In this document: in pieces, positions 7,736 to 16,632 of the stretch
Layout: every line of letters starts with the position of its first letter
Numbering within the stretch: the first letter of the stretch is position 1
DNA from: an uncultured Wenzhouxiangella sp.
Lineage (GTDB): Bacteria > Pseudomonadota > Gammaproteobacteria > Xanthomonadales > Wenzhouxiangellaceae
Assembly: GCA_913057255.1 (NCBI GenBank)
Contig: CAJXNU010000005.1
Coordinates: forward strand, 1-40,201
Direction of reading: 5' to 3'
DNA length: 40,201 nucleotides
The notes under the pieces: model-generated
Databases searched by the model: none
Seen by the model: only the letters and a program-made list of their open reading frames with translations
Told to the model about the DNA's origin: nothing
Made by a program: the position numbers and the translations under genes

Positions 7736-8389
7736 TCAGCCCCAACCACCCATTTTTCGGCGCTGGTCTTGCCGGCCCCAGTAGAGAATCAAACCCAAGC
7801 CAAAGATCATGCCGCCTAAGTGCGCGAAATGCGCCACGCCGGGCATGGTCCCGGTGATGCCAAACACCAAGGTCAGCGCACCATAGCCCAGCACAAACCA
7901 CTTGGCTTTGATCGGAATGGGTGGAAACAACAGCATCAAACGGGTGTTGGGATACATCATCCCGAAAGCCAGCAAGATCCCAAATACGGCACCCGATGCG
8001 CCGATGGTGGGATAGATCTCTCCACTTAAGCCCGCCACCAACAGCTGGACCAACCCGGCCCCAATCAAGCAGATCACATAGAAGATCACGAAGCGTCGAG
8101 TGCCCCAAGCCCGCTCAATGGGCAAGCCAAACATATAAAAGGCAAACATGTTGAAGAACAAATGACCCCATCCGCCGTGCAAGAATCCATAACTGATCAA
8201 CTGCCAGGGCTTGAAGCCGGTCGCCAACACCCCGTCGCCAAAAGCCAAGGCCGGCGGCGTGGCCACGGGCCACAGGGCAAAGACTCGAAGGATGTCGACA
8301 AACGCCGCGTTTTGGATAAAGAAGGCCAGTACCGTGATGCCAATGATCACAAAGGCAGCGGGTGGCTGCGTGGTTCGATGCCAGCTCAT
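7736..8389 (-). CDS. Rhomboid family intramembrane serine protease
   Basis: This is an inner-membrane protease of the rhomboid family, which cuts substrate proteins within or near the membrane. About six hydrophobic segments are visible. The family features are in order: WQLISYGFLHGGWGHLFFNMFAFYMFG (HxxxN region), GASGAVFGI with the catalytic serine, and HFAHLGGMIFG with the catalytic histidine. The 217 residues are a complete simple rhomboid of the GlpG core type without the N-terminal cytoplasmic domain. The start codon overlaps the stop of the cytochrome gene by four bases (ATGA), so they are co-translated. The physiological substrate cannot be inferred. Confidence 0.93.
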   Translation of the reverse strand: MSWHRTTQPPAAFVIIGITVLAFFIQNAAFVDILRVFALWPVATPPALAFGDGVLATGFKPWQLISYGFLHGGWGHLFFNMFAFYMFGLPIERAWGTRRFVIFYVICLIGAGLVQLLVAGLSGEIYPTIGASGAVFGILLAFGMMYPNTRLMLLFPPIPIKAKWFVLGYGALTLVFGITGTMPGVAHFAHLGGMIFGLGLILYWGRQDQRRKMGGWG

Positions 8390-8901
8390 TGAGTGCGATC
8401 CACGCCCACCGCGTCCAGAGCCTCCATGAGGCCATCGTAGCCATTGAGAGGTGATCGTGGACCTTCGAATGCGCTACGCAACCTCAGCACCTCCTCTTTA
8501 GACATGGGCGCATCGCCCGGGCCCCACGTGGCGTTGATATAGGTCAGCAACGCGGCAATGTCCTCATCTGAGATGTGTTGCATCGGTGGCATATAACCTC
8601 GATAAGTTTGGCCCGCCACTTCGATCTCCCCACGCAGGCCATAGAGCACAATCAAGCCCAGCGCATCATTGCCCAGCTCAAGCCACTCTGAATTGGCCAT
8701 GGGTGGAAACGTGGGGGGCTTACCCTGCCCTTGGTTGCCATGGCATGAGGCACAATATCGAAGATAAGGCTCTTGCCCAAAGGCCAGCTCACCAGACGGT
8801 GGTGGCTCCCCACAGCCTGCCAGCAACACAACCGGCACCATCGAAGACAGCAGACGTTTGCCTGTGCCGAGGAAAAAACGCATCAGGGTTTGAGTCTTCA
8901 T
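8386..8901 (-). CDS. Monohaem cytochrome c lipoprotein
   Basis: This is a class I cytochrome c, probably lipid-anchored on the periplasmic side. The N-terminus ends in VVLLAGC, a lipobox. The haem site is CASCHGNQGQG and the likely axial methionine is in GYMPPMQHISDEDIAALLTYI. The whole protein is about 171 residues from the ATG at 8901. ATGs at 8883 and 8913 are alternatives, and none has a clear ribosome site. The C-terminal 35 residues beyond the haem domain match nothing I recognise. It probably carries electrons to or from a respiratory complex. The only local partner is the rhomboid protease, with which it overlaps by four bases. Confidence 0.85.
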   Translation of the reverse strand: MKTQTLMRFFLGTGKRLLSSMVPVVLLAGCGEPPPSGELAFGQEPYLRYCASCHGNQGQGKPPTFPPMANSEWLELGNDALGLIVLYGLRGEIEVAGQTYRGYMPPMQHISDEDIAALLTYINATWGPGDAPMSKEEVLRLRSAFEGPRSPLNGYDGLMEALDAVGVDRTQ

Positions 8902-8977
8902 CGACAGCCACATGATTGGGCGGGTCGGATTACAATGGGCCTTCGAAATATAAGATAAAAGAGCGGGTTGTTCATCC

Positions 8978-9574
8978 ATGTCCATTGATCGTGTCACTGT
9001 CTACGCTGCATCTTCTCAAGCACTCCACCCAGACTATATCAGCGCGGCTTCTCGATTGGGTGAGATTTTGGCCAAGGCAGGACACAGCATCATTTTTGGA
9101 GGCGGTGGGCATGGGTTGATGGGTGCCATGGCAGAGGGCGCACTCGCCGCCGGCGGCGAAGTCCATGGCGTGATCCCCGACTTCTTGTTGAACATCGAAC
9201 AAGGCCACCCTGGATTGACCTCACTGGAAGTGGTCTCGGATATGCGCACGCGAAAAGAGCGGATGCTCGAAGGGAGTGACGCGGTGATTGCATTGCCAGG
9301 GGGCTGTGGGACCTTTGAGGAGCTATTTGAGGCCATGACCCTCAAGCGTTTGGGGCAATTTCTCGGGCCGATTATTTTGATCAACACCAACGGCTACTAT
9401 GATGAGTTGCTCTCTTTTTTAGAGCACAGCGTTAAGGAACACTTCATGAGCCCAACACACTTGGCCATGTGGCAAAGCGTGGACACCCCAGAACAAATTC
9501 CTCAAGCACTGGGTGATGCCCCTGCTTGGTCTGCCAACGCGCTCCATGAGTCTGCTTCGGTGAAAGCGCGATGA
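8978..9574 (+). CDS. LOG family (TIGR00730) Rossmann-fold nucleotide hydrolase
   Basis: This belongs to the LOG/TIGR00730 family. Characterised members remove ribose 5-phosphate from cytokinin nucleotides or AMP, and in bacteria the physiological substrate is often unknown. The family motifs are present: the glycine-rich GGGGHGLMGAMAEGAL, the central DMRTRKERM, and PGGCGTFEELFEA (consensus PGGxGTxxE) with the catalytic glutamate. A cysteine occupies the x position, where Tyr, Phe or Ile is more common. The 198 residues are standard. The gene is divergent from the cytochrome gene and overlaps the next gene by four bases (ATGA). Confidence 0.93.
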   Translation: MSIDRVTVYAASSQALHPDYISAASRLGEILAKAGHSIIFGGGGHGLMGAMAEGALAAGGEVHGVIPDFLLNIEQGHPGLTSLEVVSDMRTRKERMLEGSDAVIALPGGCGTFEELFEAMTLKRLGQFLGPIILINTNGYYDELLSFLEHSVKEHFMSPTHLAMWQSVDTPEQIPQALGDAPAWSANALHESASVKAR

Positions 9575-10452
9575 GACCCGATGAGAGGATTCAGAGGGTC
9601 AGTGCCGCCTCCGGCCTTTTCTGGCTGATCAAATCCACCGCCTTGATTCGTCGGGGCTCAGGTTCTATGGTCAGCGTGGGCGCGCTGTGGTTGCTGCTAT
9701 CGATGGTGGTCATCATTCCGTTCATTGGTCAATTGATACTGGCCATCATCACCCCATTGTTAACTGCCGGTGTCTTGGTGGCTTTTGATCAAATCAGCGC
9801 GGGCCGGGCACCCACCTCTGCGGTGTTGCTCAGTGGCTGGCACCGACCCAAATCACGCCCCGTTTTACTGCTGCTGGGCCTGTGGACCATCATTGGCGCC
9901 ATGGTGGCGCTGAGCTTCTTGGCTTCTTGGTTAACCAGCCAAATCAGCGAAGCCGAAATTCAAGCAGCACTGGCTGCGCCAGAAAACTTAACCGCCATGC
10001 TACAAAATCTAGAGCCTGGGACAGGACTCTACTTGGCCGGCGCTTCCATGGTCTTGGTGTTGATGGGTCTGTACTTTGCCATCCCATTGAGCATTTTTGG
10101 TGAGTTTGGCTTATGGCCTAGTGTGCGGGCCAGCGTGATCGCCATCATCACCAATCTCTTTGCCTTTTTGGCGTACTTATTGACCTTAGTGGCTGTGATC
10201 GGTGTTTTTGTGATGGGCTTAATGGCCATCTTGAGTGTGTTGATGCAACTGCCCGGCGTGGTCGGGGTGATGGTCTCCCAGATCGTCATTCTAGTGGCTT
10301 CGATGGCGCTACAAATCTTGCTGGCTGGCGCTCAGTACGTGGCGTTTTGTGAGATCTTTGGTTGGTCAGCTACAACGCCTAAAAACACTGATACCGGGGG
10401 GCTATATGATCAACCCTCTGACGATTCCTCACCCGATGAAGTAGAGCTTTGA
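9571..10452 (+). CDS. Polytopic membrane protein, BPSS1780-like
   Basis: This is a 293-residue inner-membrane protein with about six hydrophobic segments and a polar, acidic C-terminal tail. The arrangement (an amphipathic start with GLFWLIKSTALIRRG, paired helices around FIGQLILAIITPLLTAGVLVA, and FCEIFG near the end) is like the BPSS1780-family membrane proteins. Their function is unknown to me. Its start overlaps the LOG gene stop, and its last 43 bp overlap the end of tatC on the other strand, so the two transcripts are convergent and antisense at their 3' ends. Family assignment is tentative, but membrane location is clear. Confidence 0.7.
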   Translation: MRPDERIQRVSAASGLFWLIKSTALIRRGSGSMVSVGALWLLLSMVVIIPFIGQLILAIITPLLTAGVLVAFDQISAGRAPTSAVLLSGWHRPKSRPVLLLLGLWTIIGAMVALSFLASWLTSQISEAEIQAALAAPENLTAMLQNLEPGTGLYLAGASMVLVLMGLYFAIPLSIFGEFGLWPSVRASVIAIITNLFAFLAYLLTLVAVIGVFVMGLMAILSVLMQLPGVVGVMVSQIVILVASMALQILLAGAQYVAFCEIFGWSATTPKNTDTGGLYDQPSDDSSPDEVEL

Positions 10453-11180
10453 GGCTGTCTAACCAGCAAACGGGCGAAAACAATCCCGAGCTCATACAGC
10501 AGCAACACCGGAATGGCCAATAGGGTTTGTGAGATCACATCCGGCGGCGTAATCAACATCGCTATCGTGAAGGCCCCCACCACCACATAGCCTCTGGCAC
10601 GGGTCAGTGAGCTGACAGAGACCACACCAATGGCGACCAGCACAATGGTGATCACCGGCACTTGGAAAGCCAAGCCAAAGGCAATAAACAGCGTGATCAC
10701 AAAATCCAAATAACGGCTGATGTCGGTCATCACGGCCACACCCTCTGGCGCCATGGCGGTGAAGAAAGCAAAGATGATTGGGAAGACCGCAAAATAGGCA
10801 AACGCACAGCCGGCATAAAACAGTCCCACCGCTGCGACCAGCAAAGGCTTGGCCAATCGTTTCTCTTCGCGATAGAGTCCAGGCGCCACAAACGCCCAAG
10901 CTTGATAAATCACCACCGGCATCGCCAATAGGAGTGCCAACAACATCACCAACTTAAACGGTGCAAAAAATGGAGAGGCCACATCAATCGCGACCATGCT
11001 GGCACCATCAGGCAAATGCCGGACAAGCGGTTCGGACAAGTAGGAATAGAGCGTTCGTGCAAACGGCGTCAGACCGACTAAGATGATCACCACGGCAATC
11101 AGCGCTTTAAAAATCCGCGTCCGCAACTCCAGAAGATGATCGATCAAGGTCAGCTCTTGATCCTCCCCCGACTCGGTCAT
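10410..11180 (-). CDS. tatC: Sec-independent translocase subunit TatC
   Basis: This is the multi-spanning receptor subunit of the Tat export system, which recognises twin-arginine signal peptides with TatB. Six membrane helices can be traced. Typical features are LIDHLLELRTRIFKAL at the N-terminus, the periplasmic AFVAPGLYREEKRLAKPL with its conserved glutamate, the FGLAFQVPVI segment, and the late ITPPDVISQTLLAIPVLLLYE. The start ATG 11180 lies five bases after the tatB stop and has GGAG seven bases upstream. An in-frame ATG at 11207 lies inside tatB and is less likely. The length is 256. It is the last gene of a four-gene operon and its end overlaps the convergent membrane-protein gene. Confidence 0.97.
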   Translation of the reverse strand: MTESGEDQELTLIDHLLELRTRIFKALIAVVIILVGLTPFARTLYSYLSEPLVRHLPDGASMVAIDVASPFFAPFKLVMLLALLLAMPVVIYQAWAFVAPGLYREEKRLAKPLLVAAVGLFYAGCAFAYFAVFPIIFAFFTAMAPEGVAVMTDISRYLDFVITLFIAFGLAFQVPVITIVLVAIGVVSVSSLTRARGYVVVGAFTIAMLITPPDVISQTLLAIPVLLLYELGIVFARLLVRQPQSSTSSGEESSEG

Positions 11181-11184
11181 CGCA

Positions 11185-11496
11185 TCACTCCGAGTTTTTA
11201 GATTCATCGGTCGAAGAGTGATCAGTGGATAAGGTGCCGTCTTGCTCAGCTTCTGATTGAGTGACGTTTGGGTGCGTCACTTCGGATTGGGGTGATGGAT
11301 GCTTGGCCAAGACTTTTTTGTTGTGCTCTAAATCAAGCTCTACCTGAAATTCAGATTTGAGGCTTTGCCACGCTCCGCGGGCTGTCTTGGAAATGTGCCC
11401 GGCCGTGCGAGCGATCTCGGGCAAGCGCTTGGGGCCCACCACCAGTAAGGCGAGGACCGCTAACAATAAGAGTTCTGTGAAGCCGATGCCACCCAC
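11185..11496 (-). CDS. tatB: Tat translocase subunit TatB
   Basis: This is a single-span Tat subunit that pairs with TatC for signal-peptide binding. It begins MGGIGFTELLLLAVLALLVVGPKRLPEIARTAG: a short periplasmic start with the conserved glutamate in FTELL, one helix, the GPKRLPE hinge, then an amphipathic helix. The C-terminal half is polar, rich in Ser, Thr, Glu and Asp. It has 103 residues, at the short end for TatB. It lies 14 bp after tatA and immediately before tatC. Confidence 0.96.
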   Translation of the reverse strand: MGGIGFTELLLLAVLALLVVGPKRLPEIARTAGHISKTARGAWQSLKSEFQVELDLEHNKKVLAKHPSPQSEVTHPNVTQSEAEQDGTLSTDHSSTDESKNSE

Positions 11497-11510
11497 GGCG
11501 TTAGCTAATT

Positions 11511-11765
11511 TTAATGCTTGGTGCCAGAGGAGCCATCAGATGAATCGCTGGCATCATTGGCTGTCTGCTCGCTCTCGGCTTTATTGGATGAGGCTTGATC
11601 ACTCGAGGTCTCTTGGCTTGAGGCATCGTCGCCCATGCCTTTTCTAAACTCTTTGATCGCACCGCCTAAATCACTGCCCAGCGAGCGAATGCGCTTGGTG
11701 CCAAAGATCAATAGAACGATCAGCAGGATGATCAACAGTTGGACGGGTCCGATATTCCCAATCAT
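11511..11765 (-). CDS. tatA: Tat translocase subunit TatA
   Basis: This is the pore-forming Tat subunit, a single-span protein of 84 residues. It reads [40 protein letters not shown], which gives the helix, the FGTKR hinge, and the start of the amphipathic helix with FRKGM. The tail is a run of acidic and Ser residues. It has a very good ribosome site (AAGGAG about eight bases upstream) that lies inside the last codons of the preceding beta-propeller gene. That gene's stop codon directly touches the tatA ATG. Confidence 0.96.
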   Translation of the reverse strand: MIGNIGPVQLLIILLIVLLIFGTKRIRSLGSDLGGAIKEFRKGMGDDASSQETSSDQASSNKAESEQTANDASDSSDGSSGTKH

Positions 11766-12767
11766 TTAAGCACTCCTTCGACGTGCATTCATCACACCCA
11801 AGCCCAACACCGATAGCAGTAACAAGAACAGTCCATAGGGTGAATTGACTGGTATCGGCAGCCCGGGAGGTGCTTGCGTGACGACCGTCCGTCCACATGA
11901 GGCCGGTGCGGCAATGGCTAAGCTTTCAAGACCAACGATTGAAGTGGCCTTCCGCGTCGCTTGGCCCGTGTTGGGATCAATTGTCAAAATCTCACTAGGC
12001 AAGTCTTGGCCGCCGACTTGTCGTCGATCGGTCATGGCCCACAAGGTGCCTTCCTCATCAAAGCTCAAGCCCGCGTTGTTATACGGACTGGCCTCATCGC
12101 CCAGAGGTCCAATCAGTTCAGCGGTGGCCGTTTCGAGATCAACCCGGTAGAGATTGGGGGCGACGGTGTTGCCCTCGCTGTCTAGGCCGACACCAATACC
12201 AAAAGTGTCATCACCGAAGGTGGCCAAATCCGTGATGGGCGCACCCAAACTTCCTGCTTGGCCAATTAATGTCAACTCACCCGTTTCAGTATTGGCGCTG
12301 AATAAAGATTGCTCAACATCGGAGACCACAAAGGCCCGGTTCTGGCAATCAAATGTCATCCCGAAATCCATATTGGCACCCAGCGCTCTGCCCATGTTGA
12401 TGGTTTTCCCACCGACGGCGGAGGCGACACCGGTGACCATGCTCACTCGCACCAGCGTTTTTAAATCATCGTCAGCACCAAACAGTTGCTCATCTTGATT
12501 GATGGCCAAGGCCTCTAGATCAAAAAACCCGGTGGGCAGGCCTTGCTCGCTGACGCGCTCGACAGACCCGTCGGCGAGATTCACACGCCAAAGGGCATTG
12601 ACATCATTGCTATCTGGCAAGTTGCCACGGGAGTTGACACTGTAGCCGTAGGGTTGAGCCAAGACGGAGCCTGCCATCAACAGACCAAACAAAACACACA
12701 CCAAACCCGTCCACGGCAGAGATAACCGAGACGACAAGGGCCTTTCGCTGAGGCTCATTGGGCGCAT
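11766..12767 (-). CDS. Secreted beta-propeller-like protein with C-terminal sorting-type tail
   Basis: This is a 333-residue exported protein. A Sec-type signal peptide (hydrophobic segment around residues 20-35, ending SVLAQ) is followed by repeated blade-like segments such as ALWRVNLADGSVERVSE, LFSANTETGELTLIG, LYRVDLETATAELIG and ILTIDPNTGQATRKA, as in propellers of the DUF4394/NHL kind. The last ~29 residues read IPVNSPYGLFLLLLSV, continue hydrophobic, then ARRRSA. This proline-rich motif plus helix plus Arg cluster resembles IPTL-CTERM or other exosortase-type sorting signals. No exosortase gene is in the window. It abuts tatA directly and should be co-transcribed with tatABC. Its function is unknown. 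Two ATGs (12767, 12758) are possible starts. Confidence 0.75.
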   Translation of the reverse strand: MRPMSLSERPLSSRLSLPWTGLVCVLFGLLMAGSVLAQPYGYSVNSRGNLPDSNDVNALWRVNLADGSVERVSEQGLPTGFFDLEALAINQDEQLFGADDDLKTLVRVSMVTGVASAVGGKTINMGRALGANMDFGMTFDCQNRAFVVSDVEQSLFSANTETGELTLIGQAGSLGAPITDLATFGDDTFGIGVGLDSEGNTVAPNLYRVDLETATAELIGPLGDEASPYNNAGLSFDEEGTLWAMTDRRQVGGQDLPSEILTIDPNTGQATRKATSIVGLESLAIAAPASCGRTVVTQAPPGLPIPVNSPYGLFLLLLSVLGLGVMNARRRSA

Positions 12768-12887
12768 TTTCTTTATAGTGACCTTCTTTTAAATCACGCT
12801 GACTACGGCATCATAGCAGAAGCCATGGGGCGCTGACCAGTCTCATTCACCACCCAAGACAGGGGCAAACGGGTATGCTGTGACCCG

Positions 12888-14708
12888 ATGTCGACCCAAT
12901 TTTCCACCCCAGATCAGCCAGACACCCGAACCAGCGCCCGATCGCATTTGCATCAGGTGTTCGGTTACGCCGAATTTAGGGGCCGACAAGCCGATATTAT
13001 TGATTCTGTTGTCCAAGGAGCCTCAGTTTTGGCCCTTATGCCCACCGGTGGTGGGAAATCGCTGTGTTATCAGATCCCAGCGCTCATCCGAGAGGGCACG
13101 GCCATCGTGATCTCCCCACTGATTGCGCTGATGCGAGACCAAGTCGATGCCCTGGCCCAAAATGGGGTTCGAGCGGCGGTTTTGAACTCCAGCCAGTCCG
13201 CTGAAGAGCAACAGGCCGTTGAGGCGTCGCTACGAAACGGCGGGCTTGATCTTCTCTACGTGGCCCCGGAGCGTCTGCTTCAGACAAAGACTCGGCACTT
13301 ACTCGAGCAGGTCAACATTGCCTTATTCGCCATCGATGAGGCCCACTGCGTGTCTCAGTGGGGACATGATTTTCGGCCTGAGTACCTAAACATTCATCAA
13401 GTCACCACCCGCCATCCCGAGGTGCCATGCATTGCACTGACCGCCACCGCTGACAAACAAACTCGGCAAGACATCATCAAACACCTCTTGGGTGAGAGCG
13501 CTCAAGTCTTTATCGATAGTTTTGATCGCCCCAACATTCGTTACCGGATCGGACAAAAGACCAACGCCAAAGAGCAGCTGTTGCGGTTTATTCAACTCGA
13601 GCATCCAGACGATGCTGGCATCGTCTACTGTGGCTCACGCAAAAAAACTGAAACGTTGGCCGAGTGGTTGTGTGGCAAAGGTCTCAATGCCCTGCCCTAC
13701 CATGCCGGCCTTAGCCCCGAAGAGCGCCAAACCCATCAAGACCAATTCATTCACGAAGAGGGCTTGATTATGTGTGCGACCATCGCCTTTGGCATGGGGA
13801 TTGATAAGCCCAATGTGCGCTTTGTGGCCCATCTGGATGTGCCCAAAAGCATTGAGGCGTACTACCAAGAAACCGGTCGCGCCGGTCGAGATGGCCTGCC
13901 TTCGGATGCCTGGATGGTCTATGGCTTAAACGACATCATACAAGTCAGACGATTGCTTGGACCCACGCTGGCATCCAATCCCCTAGAACGACAAAGACTT
14001 GAAGCCATGCTGGCTTTTCTAGAGCATGCTGAATGTCGACGACCGGTGTTGTTGGGTTATTTCAATGAAGACCACCCGGGTCAGTGCGGTGGATGCGACA
14101 ACTGTCTCTCACCACCTAAGACCTGGGACGCCACTGAGGCCGCGCAAAAAGCACTGTCTTGCATCTTCCGAACAGGACAACGCTACGGTGCGACCCACAT
14201 CATCGATGTTCTGCAAGGCCGCTTGAGCGATCGGATCACCCGACTGGGACATGATCAATTGAGCACCTTTGGGATAGGACGCGAGCTCAATAAACACACT
14301 TGGTTTTCTGTGCTCAGACAGCTGTTGGCTAAGGGCTATATTGAACCGGACCCCGAAGGCCATGGGGGTTTACAGCTCAGCGAGCAATCCCGAGCTCTGC
14401 TGCGCGGTGAGGAGTCTTTGTTCTGCCGAGTCGATGCGCTCGCGAGCGCCCAATCACCCAAACCCGCTCAGTCAACGACTGAGAACAGCGACCCTTTGTG
14501 GCAAGCACTGAAAGCTTGGCGATTGGAGATGGCACACGAATTGGGCGTACCACCCTATGTGATTTTTCATGACAGGACTTTGCAAGCAATCATCGAGGCC
14601 CGACCCGATGACTTAGAGGAGCTCGGGCAAATCCACGGCGTGGGTCGTCACAAACTCGAGCGCTATGGCGAGGCGGTTTTAGAGGTGATGTGGTCAACAC
14701 CCCGTTGA
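12888..14708 (+). CDS. recQ: ATP-dependent DNA helicase RecQ
   Basis: This is a 3'-5' superfamily 2 helicase acting in recombination and replication-fork repair. Visible motifs are FRGRQADIIDSV (motif 0), MPTGGGKSLCYQIPAL (Walker A), FAIDEAHCVSQWGHDFRPEY (DEAH plus the RecQ-specific aromatic loop, about residue 150), ALTATADK, and QETGRAGRDGLPS (motif VI). Zinc-binding cysteines lie in CRRPVLLGYFN and QCGGCDNC, about residues 382-408. A winged-helix region follows, then an HRDC domain from about 535 (WQALKAWRLEMAHELGVPPYVIF). The 606 residues are complete. The gene stands alone between oppositely oriented operons. The ribosome site before ATG 12888 is weak. Confidence 0.97.
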   Translation: MSTQFSTPDQPDTRTSARSHLHQVFGYAEFRGRQADIIDSVVQGASVLALMPTGGGKSLCYQIPALIREGTAIVISPLIALMRDQVDALAQNGVRAAVLNSSQSAEEQQAVEASLRNGGLDLLYVAPERLLQTKTRHLLEQVNIALFAIDEAHCVSQWGHDFRPEYLNIHQVTTRHPEVPCIALTATADKQTRQDIIKHLLGESAQVFIDSFDRPNIRYRIGQKTNAKEQLLRFIQLEHPDDAGIVYCGSRKKTETLAEWLCGKGLNALPYHAGLSPEERQTHQDQFIHEEGLIMCATIAFGMGIDKPNVRFVAHLDVPKSIEAYYQETGRAGRDGLPSDAWMVYGLNDIIQVRRLLGPTLASNPLERQRLEAMLAFLEHAECRRPVLLGYFNEDHPGQCGGCDNCLSPPKTWDATEAAQKALSCIFRTGQRYGATHIIDVLQGRLSDRITRLGHDQLSTFGIGRELNKHTWFSVLRQLLAKGYIEPDPEGHGGLQLSEQSRALLRGEESLFCRVDALASAQSPKPAQSTTENSDPLWQALKAWRLEMAHELGVPPYVIFHDRTLQAIIEARPDDLEELGQIHGVGRHKLERYGEAVLEVMWSTPR

Positions 14709-14742
14709 ACATCGGCGGCTGGCGCCAAGCGATAGTCTTTGG

Positions 14743-15120
14743 TTAGCTACCGCTTTGGGCGATTTGCAGCATGGGGGCAAAGAAAATCATCAAGATCATC
14801 GCGCTTAATATGATCATCAACGTCACATGACCCGGACGCCTGCGCCACAGCGACCATAGGGTGTCATGCTCACCGCGCGCTTTGGCTTTGGCGTATTCAT
14901 CGGCCGCGCGCAATGCGCGCTTGGCTTGGTACTCATCAAACAACGCCTTGGCCCGATCACAATCTTCAATGTCTCGAATCCAAATGCCACCCCCACTGAT
15001 GCCAAAGGGACCGGCGGGGGTGATGTAGTGCTCGATATGGTGCTCGGTCAACAAAGCGAGCACTTCCTCGACTTCATCATCGGGCACGTTTCTGAGATTG
15101 AGCAGCAGGCGTTTTTTCAT
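14743..15120 (-). CDS. DUF6164-like small membrane protein
   Basis: This is a protein of about 125 residues with an N-terminal soluble alpha/beta part and one C-terminal membrane helix (LMIILSAMILMIFFAPML). The start MKKRLLLNLRNVPDDEVEEVLALLTEHHIEHY and the GISGGGIWI segment are like the DUF2007/DUF6164 group. Their role is unknown to me, and some relatives are annotated as putative signal-transducing proteins. The start ATG 15120 was chosen because the family-like sequence begins there, although the frame is open 14 codons further up into the peptidase gene. It is 10 bp downstream of the M28 peptidase gene and probably in the same transcript. It converges with recQ, with no obvious terminator in the 34-bp gap. 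Confidence 0.7.
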   Translation of the reverse strand: MKKRLLLNLRNVPDDEVEEVLALLTEHHIEHYITPAGPFGISGGGIWIRDIEDCDRAKALFDEYQAKRALRAADEYAKAKARGEHDTLWSLWRRRPGHVTLMIILSAMILMIFFAPMLQIAQSGS

Positions 15121-15130
15121 CAAATAGGCA

Positions 15131-16585
15131 CTACTGGCGCATATTCTCTGGACCAGAGCCAAAGCTCACCGGAGATTGGGCTGCCAGCCAGGCCAAGACG
15201 GCATAGGCGGTGGCGTTTTGCACCATATTGGCCGGATCAATTTTGTCGAGCGTGTCGTTTTCGGTGTGGTGGTAGTCAAAGTAATTGCCACCATCTTGGC
15301 GAAGGTCAATGGTCGCTAAGCCATAAGCACCCGCTGGTCGAAAATCGGGGCCACCCCAACCGCCCCAGCCACCAAAAGCGATGCCTAAAGGCTCGAGCTG
15401 TTGGTGAATGGCTCGAATCACGGGTTTGGCCTCATCGCTGACATGCGCTGTCATTTCATAAATGGGACCGGCACCAAAATCCGACTCGGCACCGACTTGG
15501 ATATTGTGGAAGTTGTCTTTGTTCTTCTCAGCCCATGCACGACCACCCCATAGCCCAATTTCTTCGGCTGCAAAAAAGATGATGTGGATGGAACGATCCG
15601 GGCGCTGGTCTAGGGCGTTGATTAAGCGCCCAGCCTCGGTGACGATGCCAATGCCAGCGCCGTCATCCAACGCGCCAGTACCCACATCCCATGAGTCTAA
15701 GTGCGCGCCAATGGCGACCACTTGCTCTGGGTACTTACTGCCGGTGATTTCTGCAATCACGTTGTGAGAGGTATAGGCCTCAATGAATTCTGCATCGACT
15801 TCGATGTGCATGGACACCGGCTCGCCTAAGCCCATCACGCGCTCGAGTTGATCGGCATCGGGATTGGAGATGGCCACGGCAGGCAGCGAACGCACGCCGA
15901 CATCAAACCGTTGCGAGCCAGTATGCGCAAAACGATTGGTGGAGGTGCCAATCGAGCGAATCACATAAGCGACTGCCCCTTTTTCTGCAGCGATACGCGC
16001 ACCCAACGAGCGCGCCCTGACCGCCGGCCCATAACCTGAGCCATCGCGTGCCCGTTCCATGCGGTTCCTAACAAAAATGATCTTACCCTCCACCTCAGAG
16101 GCATCCACTGCCTCGAGGGCTTCGTAGTCATCCAACATCACCACTTCGGCTTCAACGCCACCGGCTGGTGTGGCGGGTGAAAATCCCAGTGCCAGAGTGA
16201 CCATCTCGCGCTCGATGGGCGCGGTGATGGTGGCTTTTTCCATGTTTCGGTGCCAAGTTGGGAATGTGGCAGGTTCTAGCCACACACGATCAAAGCCTGC
16301 GTTTTCAAGGTAGTTTTTCGCCCACTCGACTGCCTTGGCATCGGCTGGGCTTCCAGCCAAACGAGGGCCAATCAAGGTGGTCAGCTCTTCCACCACATCA
16401 AACCCACCGTTGCCTTGAAGGCCTTGGGTTCGCAATTGATCGGCGACACCCAAGTCCTGATCAGAAAAAATAGCTGGCTCAGAATGAGTGTCCATGGATG
16501 TTTGCGCTCCCAGTGGTGGGTGCATAAGGGCACCGGTAAGGCCTGTCATCAAAGCGATGAGACTTAAACGTTTTTTCATGATCAT
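15131..16585 (-). CDS. M28 family zinc aminopeptidase/carboxypeptidase, secreted
   Basis: This is an exported metallopeptidase of 484 residues. The N-terminal signal peptide (MKKRLSLIALMTGLTGALMH... LGAQ) directs it to the periplasm or outside. A protease-associated (PA) domain is inserted at roughly 140-250. The co-catalytic zinc ligands of family M28 are visible in order: His in GAHLDSWD, Asp in GALDDGAG, the catalytic Glu and a Glu ligand in FAAEEIGLWGG, Asp in GAESDFGAG, and His in DYHHTENDTLDKI. It therefore looks active, removing amino acids from peptides. Exact specificity cannot be read from sequence. AGGA precedes the ATG pair at 16585/16579. It is followed by the DUF6164 gene. Confidence 0.93.
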   Translation of the reverse strand: MIMKKRLSLIALMTGLTGALMHPPLGAQTSMDTHSEPAIFSDQDLGVADQLRTQGLQGNGGFDVVEELTTLIGPRLAGSPADAKAVEWAKNYLENAGFDRVWLEPATFPTWHRNMEKATITAPIEREMVTLALGFSPATPAGGVEAEVVMLDDYEALEAVDASEVEGKIIFVRNRMERARDGSGYGPAVRARSLGARIAAEKGAVAYVIRSIGTSTNRFAHTGSQRFDVGVRSLPAVAISNPDADQLERVMGLGEPVSMHIEVDAEFIEAYTSHNVIAEITGSKYPEQVVAIGAHLDSWDVGTGALDDGAGIGIVTEAGRLINALDQRPDRSIHIIFFAAEEIGLWGGRAWAEKNKDNFHNIQVGAESDFGAGPIYEMTAHVSDEAKPVIRAIHQQLEPLGIAFGGWGGWGGPDFRPAGAYGLATIDLRQDGGNYFDYHHTENDTLDKIDPANMVQNATAYAVLAWLAAQSPVSFGSGPENMRQ

Positions 16586-16632
16586 GAATATCCTATTGGG
16601 ATGTCAGTGAGTGGTTGACTGGGTGAACGAGT

